A DNA stretch of 64,000 nucleotides from Xenorhabdus innexi (lineage in GTDB: Bacteria > Pseudomonadota > Gammaproteobacteria > Enterobacterales > Enterobacteriaceae). Where the stretch lies: NCBI RefSeq assembly GCF_002632485.1, contig NZ_NIBU01000004.1, positions 82,584-146,583 on the forward strand, given 5' to 3'. Shown here one piece after another: positions 37,701 to 45,125 of this stretch. Under the pieces are notes generated by a model that saw only the letters and a list, made by a program, of their open reading frames with translations, was not told where the DNA came from and did no database searches. Numbering within the stretch: position 1 is the stretch's first letter; each line of letters starts with the position of its first letter. The translations under genes and the position numbers were made by a program.

Positions 37701-37910
37701 CCAGGTATGCAGCGTTGGCTTTTTGTAAAGCTCCCGTAAAGTAACGCGATACCCTTGACGCCTGAAATGATTTAACAATGCCATTATTTGCATTGAATCC
37801 AGTCCGTTGCGAATTAAGTCATCGTTATCACCCACAAAAATATTTTTTTGATTAAACAGGCCGGAAATAAGCTGGCGTAGTGAATCGGGGGAGGGCTGGT
37901 TCATGTGCAT
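31704..37910 (-). CDS. irp2: HMWP2-like non-ribosomal peptide synthetase
   Basis: A 2068-residue NRPS that starts siderophore assembly. Domains in order: aryl carrier (Ser39 in NGLDSM); Cy1 98-545 (Asp231, Asp236, Ser239); A 565-1005, finishing at 1345-1395 (IIYTSGSTGIPKG; code residues D759, L760, Y763, N802, S832, I864, W865 as in cysteine domains; Lys1387); a methyltransferase-like insert 1010-1345 with a degraded glycine motif (VMEFDARSG); PCP1 (Ser1448); Cy2 1512-1940 (Asp1636, Asp1641, Ser1644); PCP2 (Ser1998 in DAGANS). The single A domain should load both PCPs with cysteine, as in Yersinia HMWP2 (about 2040 residues, same order). It ends in a basic Gln/Arg-rich tail (2046-2068). The start is at 37910 or at the Met two codons later (37904). 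Confidence 0.95.
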   Translation of the reverse strand: MHMNQPSPDSLRQLISGLFNQKNIFVGDNDDLIRNGLDSMQIMALLNHFRRQGYRVTLRELYKKPTLHTWSQLLQHHAPASQTASQDTTPLPQITDAAPFPLTAVQHAYFVGRSPEQTLGGVGCHLYHEFDGVGLKPEQLETAIHTLIQRHPMLRVQFLPDGRQQGMANAYWQKLTVHDLRHLTANEQQQALANLREQLSHRVLQVEKGETFDIQLSLFGDNQHRLHTNIDLLIMDAASFSLFFTELAALIAKRHLPAIASDYDFCSYLAQYQAQFRQARQEAETFWRNRLDTLPPAPQLPLAKDPALIKNVRIQRRHFCLSPEHWEHFKHLAQQNGVTPTMALATAFAALLCRWNNTTQGNTTQDKATQDSATHLLFNLTLFDRAPLHSAVDNILADFTNILLLDIPAGNLPFCQLAQNAQTTFAEAYEHRHWSGVEVLRELKKRGTHPHGVPIVFTSNLGRPLYGENTHDTLGKPGWGLSQTPQVWLDFVAFEHENTLNIQWDSNDELFPDGLIDTLFTAYQALIQSLTENSPQWSEKLPDLMPESQYHQRCKINNTITALPNKLLHEGLFTQAERTPHAIALVTHHNQEISYGELSLAARRLAASLQKMSVMPGDRVAVSMEKGIGQIVAVLATLYAGGVYVPIPTDQPLNRRRAICESAGIAVVVIDPEQQHSDWSQNIRCISWHQADQQLPLTHMTARNVTDPAYIIYTSGSTGIPKGVVISHQSALNTCLDINRRHQVQSHDRLLALSALHFDLSVYDIFGMLSAGGTVVLINEAQRRDPSSWEMLIRQHNITLWNSVPALFDMLLTYCEGMEVDTPKMLRTVMLSGDWIGLSLPERYHAFNPAGVLSAMGGATEAAIWSNEYIVNEVDGQWRSIPYGYPLANQRYRVVGEDGQDCPDWVIGELWIGGAGVALGYFNDEERTTAQFVVDQGERWYRTGDLGCYHPEGWLEFMGRRDSQVKIGGYRIELGEVDAALNQVTGIRKGVALTCGEKEKSLVAFLELEGDSLYQRINRASQLPATYRDLFPAIHATINKTATTDGNSELQVATFLLEHLSRYGVTFTAPQSLTACLNDYQPQAEYHGWFARMLAYLCQCNLLAGSAHHVYQAGLLSSISHSGNNVGCIPERWHSTLRRILTGQQTAVTLLDDPQFAPEKQLFVLPETQQWLAGLKQIIVTLSQRLQRPVTVMEFDARSGLCARWLAEQLTEQHLSYIGFERSQALINQMQTRLNAHPHVSIKRWPEQIPESLQHQADIILLNNVLHREENPTDCIRALMPLAQPGALILAVELHHASPVSLITTELLSPHGIQLRSASQWLSHLPLQTETPITLGNLNLFLMQASENVSIPDREKIKSALAQYLPGYMIPQRLQVMPHLPLTPNGKIDRKALAQGLLSATKTENGLHPNDMTLLNAEEKTVAAIWQRLLNTELPDRNSDFFQLGGDSLLATRLIGELAQQGLKGELNHLFRNPQLAAFTTTLSPLLAPLSDMSSKTYSISKQQDEDKYQSFPLTEVQQAYLVGRHSGFTLSGVGAHFFIEYRIEQLDVQRLNRVLNRLIQRHPVLRTIVINGQQQILKDVPLFSVTQHQFTDITEANALRERLSHQVLDAGHWPVFDFQLAQDSSPVCRLFVSLDNLFLDGLSMQILLAELEQLYLNEQQELPPLNITFRDCVLRQQQIPVHQSSLQYWQEQVKTLPLAPQLPLRVTPESVQSPRFVRYSDRLSAHEWKQLKQHAAPHQITPSALLIAAYAAVLSAFSTSAELTLNLTLFDRPHWHEDINHILGDFTSLSLLAWHPEKNWLSSARRLQQQLWQDLDHRHISAIRVMRELAQHRGPDAAIMPVVFTSALGTHEGQFLSRSSWMKPVWGISQTPQIWLDHQVYESDDELCLNWDAVEELFVPHQLQTMFNSYIALLRTLAAQPESWSSALEQLIPRQQYMVACNTVKDNAAKDNASVVALSGQEGCDPQMCGEIQRLFLSVTNHSINIQQNFFDAGANSLQLIQLHQKLQHAGFHHLAVTDLFAYPTPEALSLHCRKETQSRNQSSIALRQRQQQKRLQQREKRHQGAA

Positions 37911-37968
37911 GACGAAATCCTATAAAAATGGCAGTAACCGAATAAACCAATAAAAGAGTTACAGTTTG

Positions 37969-39765
37969 TTAATGTGAATATTTCCGATCGGGCGTATCGG
38001 GTAGATGTTTGGGTTGTAAATGCCAGTGCTCTTCTGAGCCAAGATGATTTTTCCAGAGAGATTGATAAAACGGACAACGTTGCAGTAGTTCGTCATGGGT
38101 TCCGCTGTCACAAAGGGTTCCGTGCGCCATTACCAGTATTTGATCAGCGCGGGTTATCGTGCTTAACCGATGAGCGATGACAAAAACGGTCTTGTTTTCG
38201 GTAAGAGAATCAAATGCTTTCTTTATCAACTGTTCATTTTCAGGGTCTAATGAAGCGGTTGCTTCATCCAGAAATAACACGGGAGACTGTTTTAACATTG
38301 CACGGGCAATAGCAAGACGTTGGCGTTCGCCACCGGATAACGTACCGCCACCAACACCTAAAGGGGTGTCGTATCCTTGAGGGAGGGCGATAATTGTATC
38401 GTGAATATTGGCCTGCCGGGCCGCCTGTTCCAGCTCTGACTGCGTTGCAGTCGGGTTTCCTAAGCGAAGATTGTTGGCAACAGTGTCCTTAAACAGAACG
38501 GTTTCCTGAAACACTGTGGTGATGGTGTCATACAGTGCCTGAGTCTGGTAATGATGGACAGGATTTCCACCCAGACGAATTTCACCACTGTCTGGCTGAT
38601 AGAAAGAGAGCAATAAATGAGCCAGTGTTGATTTACCACTGCCGCTATGCCCCACAATAGCGGTCATACTGCCCTGTGGAGCATGGAATGAAATGTTTTG
38701 AACCGCAGGTTGATCAGAACCCGGATAACTGAATGAGACGTTGTTAACTTCAATATCGTATCGGACAGGGGCGGCTAATGGCCCGGAAACCTGCGTTGCA
38801 ACTGCCTCTATTTCACCAATATGTTTTTCTCCTAACTGTGTCAATGTGGTTACATTGAGCAGAGGAATAATTCCGCGCAAAGGTGTGATGGTGGCAAACA
38901 GAAGCAGGATTGTGATGAGCATGTCAGTAAGTGTGAGCGTTTCTGACACATTGAAACGCAGGGCACCAGCCAGTATCCCGACAACCACACTGGTATCAAT
39001 CACAATATAGAACAAACTTAATAACGGTATGCTGGCAAATATTCCCCGGCGGAAGGCAGTACGCAATTGTTCAATTTTTTGTTCAAAACGTTGTTCTACC
39101 GTTGTATTCACCGCTGCGGCACGAATGAAGGCCATGCCTTGTGCATATTCCACGATTGCTTCAGACACATCGGCCATTACGGAGGCTCGCCGGAGTAAGG
39201 TTTCACTGAGTTTCTGGCGGATTGTTATCAGAGTGAATAGACTAACCATCAGGATTAACAATGCACTACCAGCCACAACCCAATCGAACGAAAATAAAGC
39301 CAGATAAATGAGTGCCAGCATCACAATCTGACAGGTGATTTGTGGCGTGGTATAGGCCGACTGATTTTCCTGCCACTGCACATCTTCGGATAACGTCAGG
39401 GCGATTTTTCCGGCGCTTAAACTCCGAATTGTCGCAACTGACATATTCATAATATGTTGTAGTAATGAGCGGCGGATTTCGATACCTAATGCATAAGCGG
39501 CAATGGTGAGGTTACGCAGCGCACGGGACATAAAGGCAAATCGTAACAACAGCAAAATGACCAATAACCCTAAGATGATTAGCGGCAGCCTGTCAGCGTT
39601 ATTTTCTTTTAGCTGAATATCTTCCAGATGCGTGATTGCCCAAGCTGCAATGGCAAGCTGAGCAATAATCGCAATGGTATCAAGTTGTTTGTATAACAGG
39701 CCAATAAACCAAGTCCGTTGTAGTTTTGGCGATAGATGTTGTTGAAGACGGTTAAATAAGCCCAT
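37969..39765 (-). CDS. ABC exporter-type siderophore transporter, second half-transporter (YbtP/YbtQ family)
   Basis: A 598-residue fused permease-ATPase. The N-terminal part has about six membrane helices, and the C-terminal ATPase shows Walker A AIVGHSGSGKSTLAHLLLS, signature LSGGERQRLAIARAM, Walker B PVLFLDEATASLD and the switch His in VIAHRLSTI. YbtP and YbtQ of Yersinia are exporter-fold half-transporters that act as a pair in uptake of ferric yersiniabactin across the inner membrane. The ATG at 39765 (MGLFNRLQQH) is chosen; it lies inside the end of the preceding gene, with another ATG at 39771. Longer upstream starts would overlap the neighbour by almost 200 bases. Confidence 0.9.
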   Translation of the reverse strand: MGLFNRLQQHLSPKLQRTWFIGLLYKQLDTIAIIAQLAIAAWAITHLEDIQLKENNADRLPLIILGLLVILLLLRFAFMSRALRNLTIAAYALGIEIRRSLLQHIMNMSVATIRSLSAGKIALTLSEDVQWQENQSAYTTPQITCQIVMLALIYLALFSFDWVVAGSALLILMVSLFTLITIRQKLSETLLRRASVMADVSEAIVEYAQGMAFIRAAAVNTTVEQRFEQKIEQLRTAFRRGIFASIPLLSLFYIVIDTSVVVGILAGALRFNVSETLTLTDMLITILLLFATITPLRGIIPLLNVTTLTQLGEKHIGEIEAVATQVSGPLAAPVRYDIEVNNVSFSYPGSDQPAVQNISFHAPQGSMTAIVGHSGSGKSTLAHLLLSFYQPDSGEIRLGGNPVHHYQTQALYDTITTVFQETVLFKDTVANNLRLGNPTATQSELEQAARQANIHDTIIALPQGYDTPLGVGGGTLSGGERQRLAIARAMLKQSPVLFLDEATASLDPENEQLIKKAFDSLTENKTVFVIAHRLSTITRADQILVMAHGTLCDSGTHDELLQRCPFYQSLWKNHLGSEEHWHLQPKHLPDTPDRKYSH

Positions 39766-41596
39766 GATCATTGACTCCTGTTCCGATATTTTCTCCCAAC
39801 CAAGCTTCTCCCAGCCAGGCAGCCCACTGTCTGGCATAGGCTCCTTGCTGGGTAAGCAGCTCATCATGAGTACCTTGTTCGATAATTTGCCCCTTATCCA
39901 AAACCACGATTTGGTCAAGATGGCGAATTGTTGGCAGACGATGAGCAATAATAATCACAGTTTTATTCTGACCTGTTTGGCTATGGCACAGAGCATTGAG
40001 CGCTTGCTGCATCTCTTTTTCACATTCGGGATCGGCATAGGCGGTTGCTTCATCCAGAACAAGAATTGGAGCATTTTTCAGAATAGCGGCAGCAACGGCG
40101 ATACGTTGTTTTTCTCCCACGGAGAGACTGATACCGTTGTTAAGTAACGTGTTGTAACCTTGTGGTAACTGTTGGATAAACTGATGTGCCTGTGCCGCGA
40201 TAGCTGCGGATTCAACCTCAGCCAGAGAAGCATCAGGACGGGCGAGGCGTATGTTATTAGCGATTGTATCGTTGAACAAAAATACCCGTTGGAAAACAAA
40301 AGAGATGTTATTGCGCAGGGTGATTTCATCCATACTGCGGATATCAACACCGCCCACAGTAATGCGGCCTTGCTGTGGGTCCCAAAGGCGGGCAATCAGA
40401 CTGGCTACGGTGGATTTTCCAGAGCCGCTGGCTCCTACCAAAGCCATTGAGCTTCCCGCAGGTACAGAAAAGGAGATATTATTTAAGGCGTTATCCTGCC
40501 CGTCCTGATAGGAAAAACTGACATTATGCAAAGTCACACTATTATCAACAGGTGTCTGGTTCTGAGTACATGGAGCCAGTTCAGGCTGGTTCATTAACCA
40601 GTGATAACGCGTGATTAATGCTTCCTGTTGCTGTAAGCGGGTCATTACTGCGAACATGGAAGAGGCAATATTACCGAACGCCATAGCAGCCAGAATAAAG
40701 AAGGTCACTTCAAAAATTGAGATTTCCTGCCGGTTAAATAACCAGACAGCCAAAGGAAGGACAAACAGTAAATTGGCGCTGGCAAGGACAAAGAAACGGC
40801 TGGATTTGACCTGTACTTTATCTGCCCAGACGTCGATAACACGAGTCAGAGCAGTAAATGCTGCTTCGGCACGTTGCAGAGCGATGTTCTCACCTGAACC
40901 ATTGCCGCCTGCATAGGTTTTTACCACAGGAATTGCATTAATAACTTCACTCAGGGTTGAGGAAATGTGATTTTGTGCTGCATAAAAGCGCTGAGTTGTG
41001 GTTTGAACTTTTATCTGAATGTAGATAAAGAGCAGACAGGCGCCCAGAGTGGGTGCGAATGCGGCTATTGCCAGTCGCCAGTCGATCATTAACATGGCAC
41101 TCAACGCAATGAGTGGGCCGAACAGCGTTGCTGACATTTCCGGAATAATATGAGCAATGCCATCTTCGAGCTGTTCCACATCATCCAACATCATTTTTTT
41201 GATTTCAGCACTGTCGGTTTGCATAAAGAAGCCCAGAGGAACGGACTTCAGTTTATTGCTGATATTACGACGCACATCGGCCTGAACATCAGCAGCAATC
41301 AGATGTGAAACAAAGGTTGAACAGCTAAAAGTGAGCATAGCGGCAACAGTGGAACTGAGTAACATGATGCCGTAACTCAGCAGCGTGTCAGACTGGCCAT
41401 CATAGATGGATTGCGTAATCAGACCGGCAATCGCCGCTGGCAAAATTTGCAGTCCAGCGGAAACAATAGCAAGCGCAATAGCGACGTAACTCAGTGTGCG
41501 GTATGGACGCATCATCTTCCATAACGTCTTAAGAACACCTGCATCAGCGGCACGTTGCTCAGGCGAATTCTGGACAGATGAGTCATTATTGAGCAT
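39752..41596 (-). CDS. ABC exporter-type siderophore transporter, first half-transporter (YbtP/YbtQ family)
   Basis: A 614-residue membrane-ATPase fusion, the partner of the gene that follows it in the operon. Walker A is ALVGASGSGKSTVASLIA, Walker B is PILVLDEATAYAD and the switch is IIAHRLPTI. The signature is LSVGEKQRIAVAA instead of LSGGQ, an asymmetric feature common in heterodimeric exporters. AAGGAG stands 6 bases before the ATG at 41596, which overlaps the end of the MFS gene by 11 bases; the next gene in turn starts inside the end of this one. Likely role: import of the ferric siderophore (as YbtPQ) with iron release in the cytoplasm. Confidence 0.9.
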   Translation of the reverse strand: MLNNDSSVQNSPEQRAADAGVLKTLWKMMRPYRTLSYVAIALAIVSAGLQILPAAIAGLITQSIYDGQSDTLLSYGIMLLSSTVAAMLTFSCSTFVSHLIAADVQADVRRNISNKLKSVPLGFFMQTDSAEIKKMMLDDVEQLEDGIAHIIPEMSATLFGPLIALSAMLMIDWRLAIAAFAPTLGACLLFIYIQIKVQTTTQRFYAAQNHISSTLSEVINAIPVVKTYAGGNGSGENIALQRAEAAFTALTRVIDVWADKVQVKSSRFFVLASANLLFVLPLAVWLFNRQEISIFEVTFFILAAMAFGNIASSMFAVMTRLQQQEALITRYHWLMNQPELAPCTQNQTPVDNSVTLHNVSFSYQDGQDNALNNISFSVPAGSSMALVGASGSGKSTVASLIARLWDPQQGRITVGGVDIRSMDEITLRNNISFVFQRVFLFNDTIANNIRLARPDASLAEVESAAIAAQAHQFIQQLPQGYNTLLNNGISLSVGEKQRIAVAAAILKNAPILVLDEATAYADPECEKEMQQALNALCHSQTGQNKTVIIIAHRLPTIRHLDQIVVLDKGQIIEQGTHDELLTQQGAYARQWAAWLGEAWLGENIGTGVNDHGLI

Positions 41597-42830
41597 AGGT
41601 ATTCTCCTTATGGAGATCACGGTACTTGCGTAAGATCCAGAACAAACCAATAAGAGTGAGGAATGATGCGAGGGCGAAAAGGGCAGAATAGCCCGCTTTG
41701 GTCACAATCAGCCCCCCAAGTACTGAACTGATGATCGCAATACTCATATCTGCTGATTGCATCAAGGCAAAATCGACGCCGGATTGTGCTCCCGCTGCCA
41801 GAGACATCATCTGGGTATACAAAGCAACAAACTTGGCTGCGTTGATCAATGTGATGAGAACATAGACGGAGGAAAGCAGGAAAACAGAACTTCCGGGTTG
41901 TTGAGCAAGCCAGAAAACCCCGGCGAAGACCAGACATTCAAGCAGCATAAGGCCTAATAATGTCTGAACAGCGCCGAACTTGCGTACAATAATGCCGCCG
42001 GATATGACGCCGAACAATCCGGCCAATGCGCCACCACTGGCTGCAATAATTCCCAGTTGAGTTAAATCTACTCCGCGATCGATTAGGAATGGGGAAAACA
42101 TACCAAGTGACAGACGGGTTCCTGCCATACATAAAAGAATTAAGACCAGTGCCTGTTTAACCGAGGGACGGCGTAATGCGCTTCTGAGTGATGGGGTTAC
42201 CGCTATGTCTGTAATAGCTGCGTCTCTCTTCTCCTGTGTTTTCCGGATGAATAAGACAGGCAGTGACATCAAGAGGATCACTATAGCTAATACACCAGCG
42301 CCAATATGCCAGCCATACAGTGAAGTCAGATATAAAAACAGGCCGCTGCCTATCATGGTTCCCACATAGCCGCCCCCGGCCTGCATGACATTGCCCCAGG
42401 GACGGTATTGTAATGGTAGCCGGTCAATAGCATGACCATCTGTGGTGGTATCTACGATAGTCAGACAAAATGTCATAAAAAACAATGCTATGATGATGAA
42501 TGGCATATGTTCAGTAGGTTCTGCCCATGCCATTAAGCAAAAAAGCAGAAAAATAACCGTAGTGCCGCAGAGCATGATGCGGCGGGGGTTATTATCCCCC
42601 GCACCTGATTTACGATAACGTTCTACAATCGGCGCCCAAAGGAATTTACATGCCCAAGGTAACATCAGTAGATAAAGCAACCCTATCTTATCCGGCGTTA
42701 CACCGTGACTACGCAGAAATGCGGGCATACTTTGTAGTGTTAACATGCCGATAGTACTCTGGATGGTGTAAACACCAGCTAAAGTCAAAAGTAGTAACGA
42801 GAGCTGGTGAGCGCTGGTCTTGTTTGTCAT
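41586..42830 (-). CDS. ybtX: MFS transporter of the siderophore locus (YbtX-like)
   Basis: A 414-residue protein with about twelve hydrophobic helices and the AmpG/YbtX-type start LLTLAGVYTIQSTIGMLTLQ SMPAFLRSHG. LLYLLMLPWACKFLWAPIVERY and DTTTDGHAIDRLPLQYRPWGNV are the characteristic loops. YbtX is encoded next to YbtPQ in Yersinia; its exact function (siderophore secretion or zinc-related uptake) is not settled. The ATG overlaps the receptor stop codon as ATGA, so translation is coupled. Confidence 0.88.
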   Translation of the reverse strand: MTNKTSAHQLSLLLLTLAGVYTIQSTIGMLTLQSMPAFLRSHGVTPDKIGLLYLLMLPWACKFLWAPIVERYRKSGAGDNNPRRIMLCGTTVIFLLFCLMAWAEPTEHMPFIIIALFFMTFCLTIVDTTTDGHAIDRLPLQYRPWGNVMQAGGGYVGTMIGSGLFLYLTSLYGWHIGAGVLAIVILLMSLPVLFIRKTQEKRDAAITDIAVTPSLRSALRRPSVKQALVLILLCMAGTRLSLGMFSPFLIDRGVDLTQLGIIAASGGALAGLFGVISGGIIVRKFGAVQTLLGLMLLECLVFAGVFWLAQQPGSSVFLLSSVYVLITLINAAKFVALYTQMMSLAAGAQSGVDFALMQSADMSIAIISSVLGGLIVTKAGYSALFALASFLTLIGLFWILRKYRDLHKENTYAQ

Positions 42831-44827
42831 AGTGCGACGCTCATATCCAGACCAACATTCAAACCTTTACCAATCGTACTAAGTGCATTGTTTCCGAGTT
42901 GGAAACCGGAAGCCCGATACTTTTTGTTACCCAAATTCTCGCCATAGAATCTGATACTGATGCCATGAGCCATTTCTAAATTCAGTGAAGCGTCATAGAG
43001 CGTATAGGCATTTTGTTTCAGGGTATTAGCTTCATTAAAGTAGCTTTTTGAGTAATGACGGGCACCCGCATTGAGATAGAGATTACCCGGTAAGAATGTT
43101 TGATTAATCAGATAGTCGATACTGGCGTTCAGCATCATATCCGGCGCATAAGGCAGGCGTTTACCATTGTAACTTATGCCAGACGCTGCATTAGTCGCGT
43201 GAGTAAAATTGGATTTACCGATGCTACTGCCGAGGGAAAGGCTTAGCCCTTTTATCGGTTTAATCCGGCTATTCAGTTCAATACCTTTACTTTCAGCTTT
43301 CCCGACATTGCGAATAGATTGCATGCCCGGAGGCCCGACATAAATCTGTTTGTTTTTTGATTGGATATAATAAACCGCACTATTTAAAGTGACGGCATCA
43401 TCAAAGAGTGCAGTATTCCAGCCGAATTCATAATTATCTGAATATTCAGTGTGGTAAGCGTTTTTGTCCTCGGCAACGGAAATAATGTGATTGAATCCGC
43501 CCGGTTTATAGCCTTTAGTGGTAGAAATATAGAAACGGGTATCCGGTGTAAATTGCCAGCCTAAAGCTGCTTTAGGGGTAAACTCATTGTTGGAAACCTG
43601 ATTGCCGAAAGCGTCGATTTTCATTATGCCAGAACGGCCTGCATAGGCTATCTGTGATTTTTCACGGGATAGGCGTCCGCCAAGGGTAAAATCCCATTGA
43701 GAAGCAAATGGCACTTTAACTTCACCAAACAGTGCAAGAGATTTGGTTTTAATCGTGTTGAGTGAATTGCTGTAGCCACCCGGATAGCCACCAACCAGAT
43801 GTTTATTATTGTCATCAGAGAACCAGCTACCTAAAACACTGGTGATACCATTTGCATAGTGAGAATTTAAACGCAGTTCCTGAGTGGTAGCATGGTGCTT
43901 CTCTTTCCATTTTCCCCCGATGAAATCCCGGAAAATATCCCGATCCTGATAGGATGTCACACTGGTTAATACACTGTTGCCGAAATCATATTCAGCTTTC
44001 AGCGCATAACTATCGACGCGCCGTTTTAAATAGGGAACCGGGCCGATGTATTCTTTCCGGCGGAATTGTTCATCAGTCAAATAAAGCTCTTCATGTGAAC
44101 GGAGATCTTCACGAGCAAAGCTGAGTTCTGCACTGAAAGGTGAATCATCCGGTGAAAATGTCAGTTGTCCTTTACCTAACCAAGTTTGGCTGGAGTCAAT
44201 GTCTTTACGATTCGGAGTATCAATCTGTCCCGGCTCTTTTACCCAGCGCAGGCTGGTACTGCCATAAAGAATACTTTCGATAAGAGGCATGGAGCCGCTG
44301 AAAGAAGTGCCTCGCTTCAGTCTGGAATAATTGCCGGACAGGTTGAGCCAAGGCCCATTTTTTGGGGAGCGGGTAATGATATTGATAACTCCGGCCTGAG
44401 CATTTCCGCCGTATAAAGAACCCTGAGGGCCACGTAATAACTCTACACGTTCTACATTGATTAATTCTTGTGTCAGGAACTGATGATCCTGAGGAACACC
44501 ATCAACATAAATTTGGACGGAGGGTGAGTAATAATCAGGTGAGCTGATGCCACGGATAGTGGTTGCTGAATAGGTTCTATTCCCCCTGGAGCGGATTTGT
44601 AAACCGGGGAATGCACGTTCAAGATCCTGTACTTGGGTAATCCCTGCCTGTTCAAGTTGTTCGCCTGTTTTAACTAAGATACTGCCATTAACTTTATTTA
44701 ATGCTTCTTGTTGTTTATTGGCGGTTACGATCAAAACATCTTCTTTTGTTTCAGAGGTTTGTTCGGCCCAAACCACAGGGGATATTAGGCAACATAAGAT
44801 AGATGCTTTGGTATATTTTCTTTTCAT
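42827..44827 (-). CDS. fyuA: TonB-dependent siderophore receptor (FyuA/Psn-like)
   Basis: A 666-residue outer-membrane receptor. The signal peptide MKRKYTKASILCCLISPVVWA is cleaved before EQTSETKEDVLIVTANK, which is the TonB box region. The plug domain follows (GITQVQDLERAFPGLQIRSR, YVDGVPQDHQF, VERVELLRGPQGSLYGGNAQAGVIN), then a 22-strand-type barrel with the C-terminal strand ending LNVGLDMSVAL. The length is close to Yersinia FyuA (673). The start at 44827 is chosen for the signal peptide; the open frame upstream to 44959 begins with TTG inside the leader. It is the first gene of the minus-strand operon, behind the Fur box. Confidence 0.93.
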   Translation of the reverse strand: MKRKYTKASILCCLISPVVWAEQTSETKEDVLIVTANKQQEALNKVNGSILVKTGEQLEQAGITQVQDLERAFPGLQIRSRGNRTYSATTIRGISSPDYYSPSVQIYVDGVPQDHQFLTQELINVERVELLRGPQGSLYGGNAQAGVINIITRSPKNGPWLNLSGNYSRLKRGTSFSGSMPLIESILYGSTSLRWVKEPGQIDTPNRKDIDSSQTWLGKGQLTFSPDDSPFSAELSFAREDLRSHEELYLTDEQFRRKEYIGPVPYLKRRVDSYALKAEYDFGNSVLTSVTSYQDRDIFRDFIGGKWKEKHHATTQELRLNSHYANGITSVLGSWFSDDNNKHLVGGYPGGYSNSLNTIKTKSLALFGEVKVPFASQWDFTLGGRLSREKSQIAYAGRSGIMKIDAFGNQVSNNEFTPKAALGWQFTPDTRFYISTTKGYKPGGFNHIISVAEDKNAYHTEYSDNYEFGWNTALFDDAVTLNSAVYYIQSKNKQIYVGPPGMQSIRNVGKAESKGIELNSRIKPIKGLSLSLGSSIGKSNFTHATNAASGISYNGKRLPYAPDMMLNASIDYLINQTFLPGNLYLNAGARHYSKSYFNEANTLKQNAYTLYDASLNLEMAHGISIRFYGENLGNKKYRASGFQLGNNALSTIGKGLNVGLDMSVAL

Positions 44828-45125
44828 ATGAAATAGTTGTCCTGCTTTTTCAAACGGTGTTTTACAAAAATTAAATGCGGTAAAACGAAAAAAATTCAGG
44901 AGGGAGACTAACGCGAGTAAAAAAATCAGGCTAACGGGATAGGGACAAAAGTAGCGCAATGCGTACTATTGATAATGATTCTCATTAATGGTAGATTGCG
45001 TGATATTCACATTAGGGATATATATATGAAATAAAACAATAATGAACTTGATTCACATAATATCCAATTTTATTGTGGTAATTGCTTTTTAAATGGAATT
45101 TTATGCTAATTAACGGGAGGGACTG
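44828..45125. promoter_or_regulatory. Divergent control region of the siderophore operon and its activator
   Basis: 298 bases between the receptor gene and the AraC gene. It contains the Fur box (listed separately) and an inverted repeat GTTTTAC / GTAAAAC at 44869-44886 in the receptor leader. AraC-type binding sites are expected here by analogy with YbtA, but I cannot assign them from one sequence. Confidence 0.6.
44971..44989. promoter_or_regulatory. Fur box
   Basis: GATAATGATTCTCATTAAT agrees with the 19-base Fur consensus (GATAATGATAATCATTATC) at most positions, with the halves GATAATGA and TCATTA intact. Located 144 bases from the receptor start and 137 bases from the AraC start, it can control both directions. 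Confidence 0.85.

Noticed and set aside
44828..44959. N-terminal extension of the TonB receptor frame starting with TTG and looking like a membrane helix
   Set aside because: It lies in the mRNA leader directly behind the Fur box, and a normal signal peptide starts at 44827; the hydrophobic look is probably chance from a T-rich leader.
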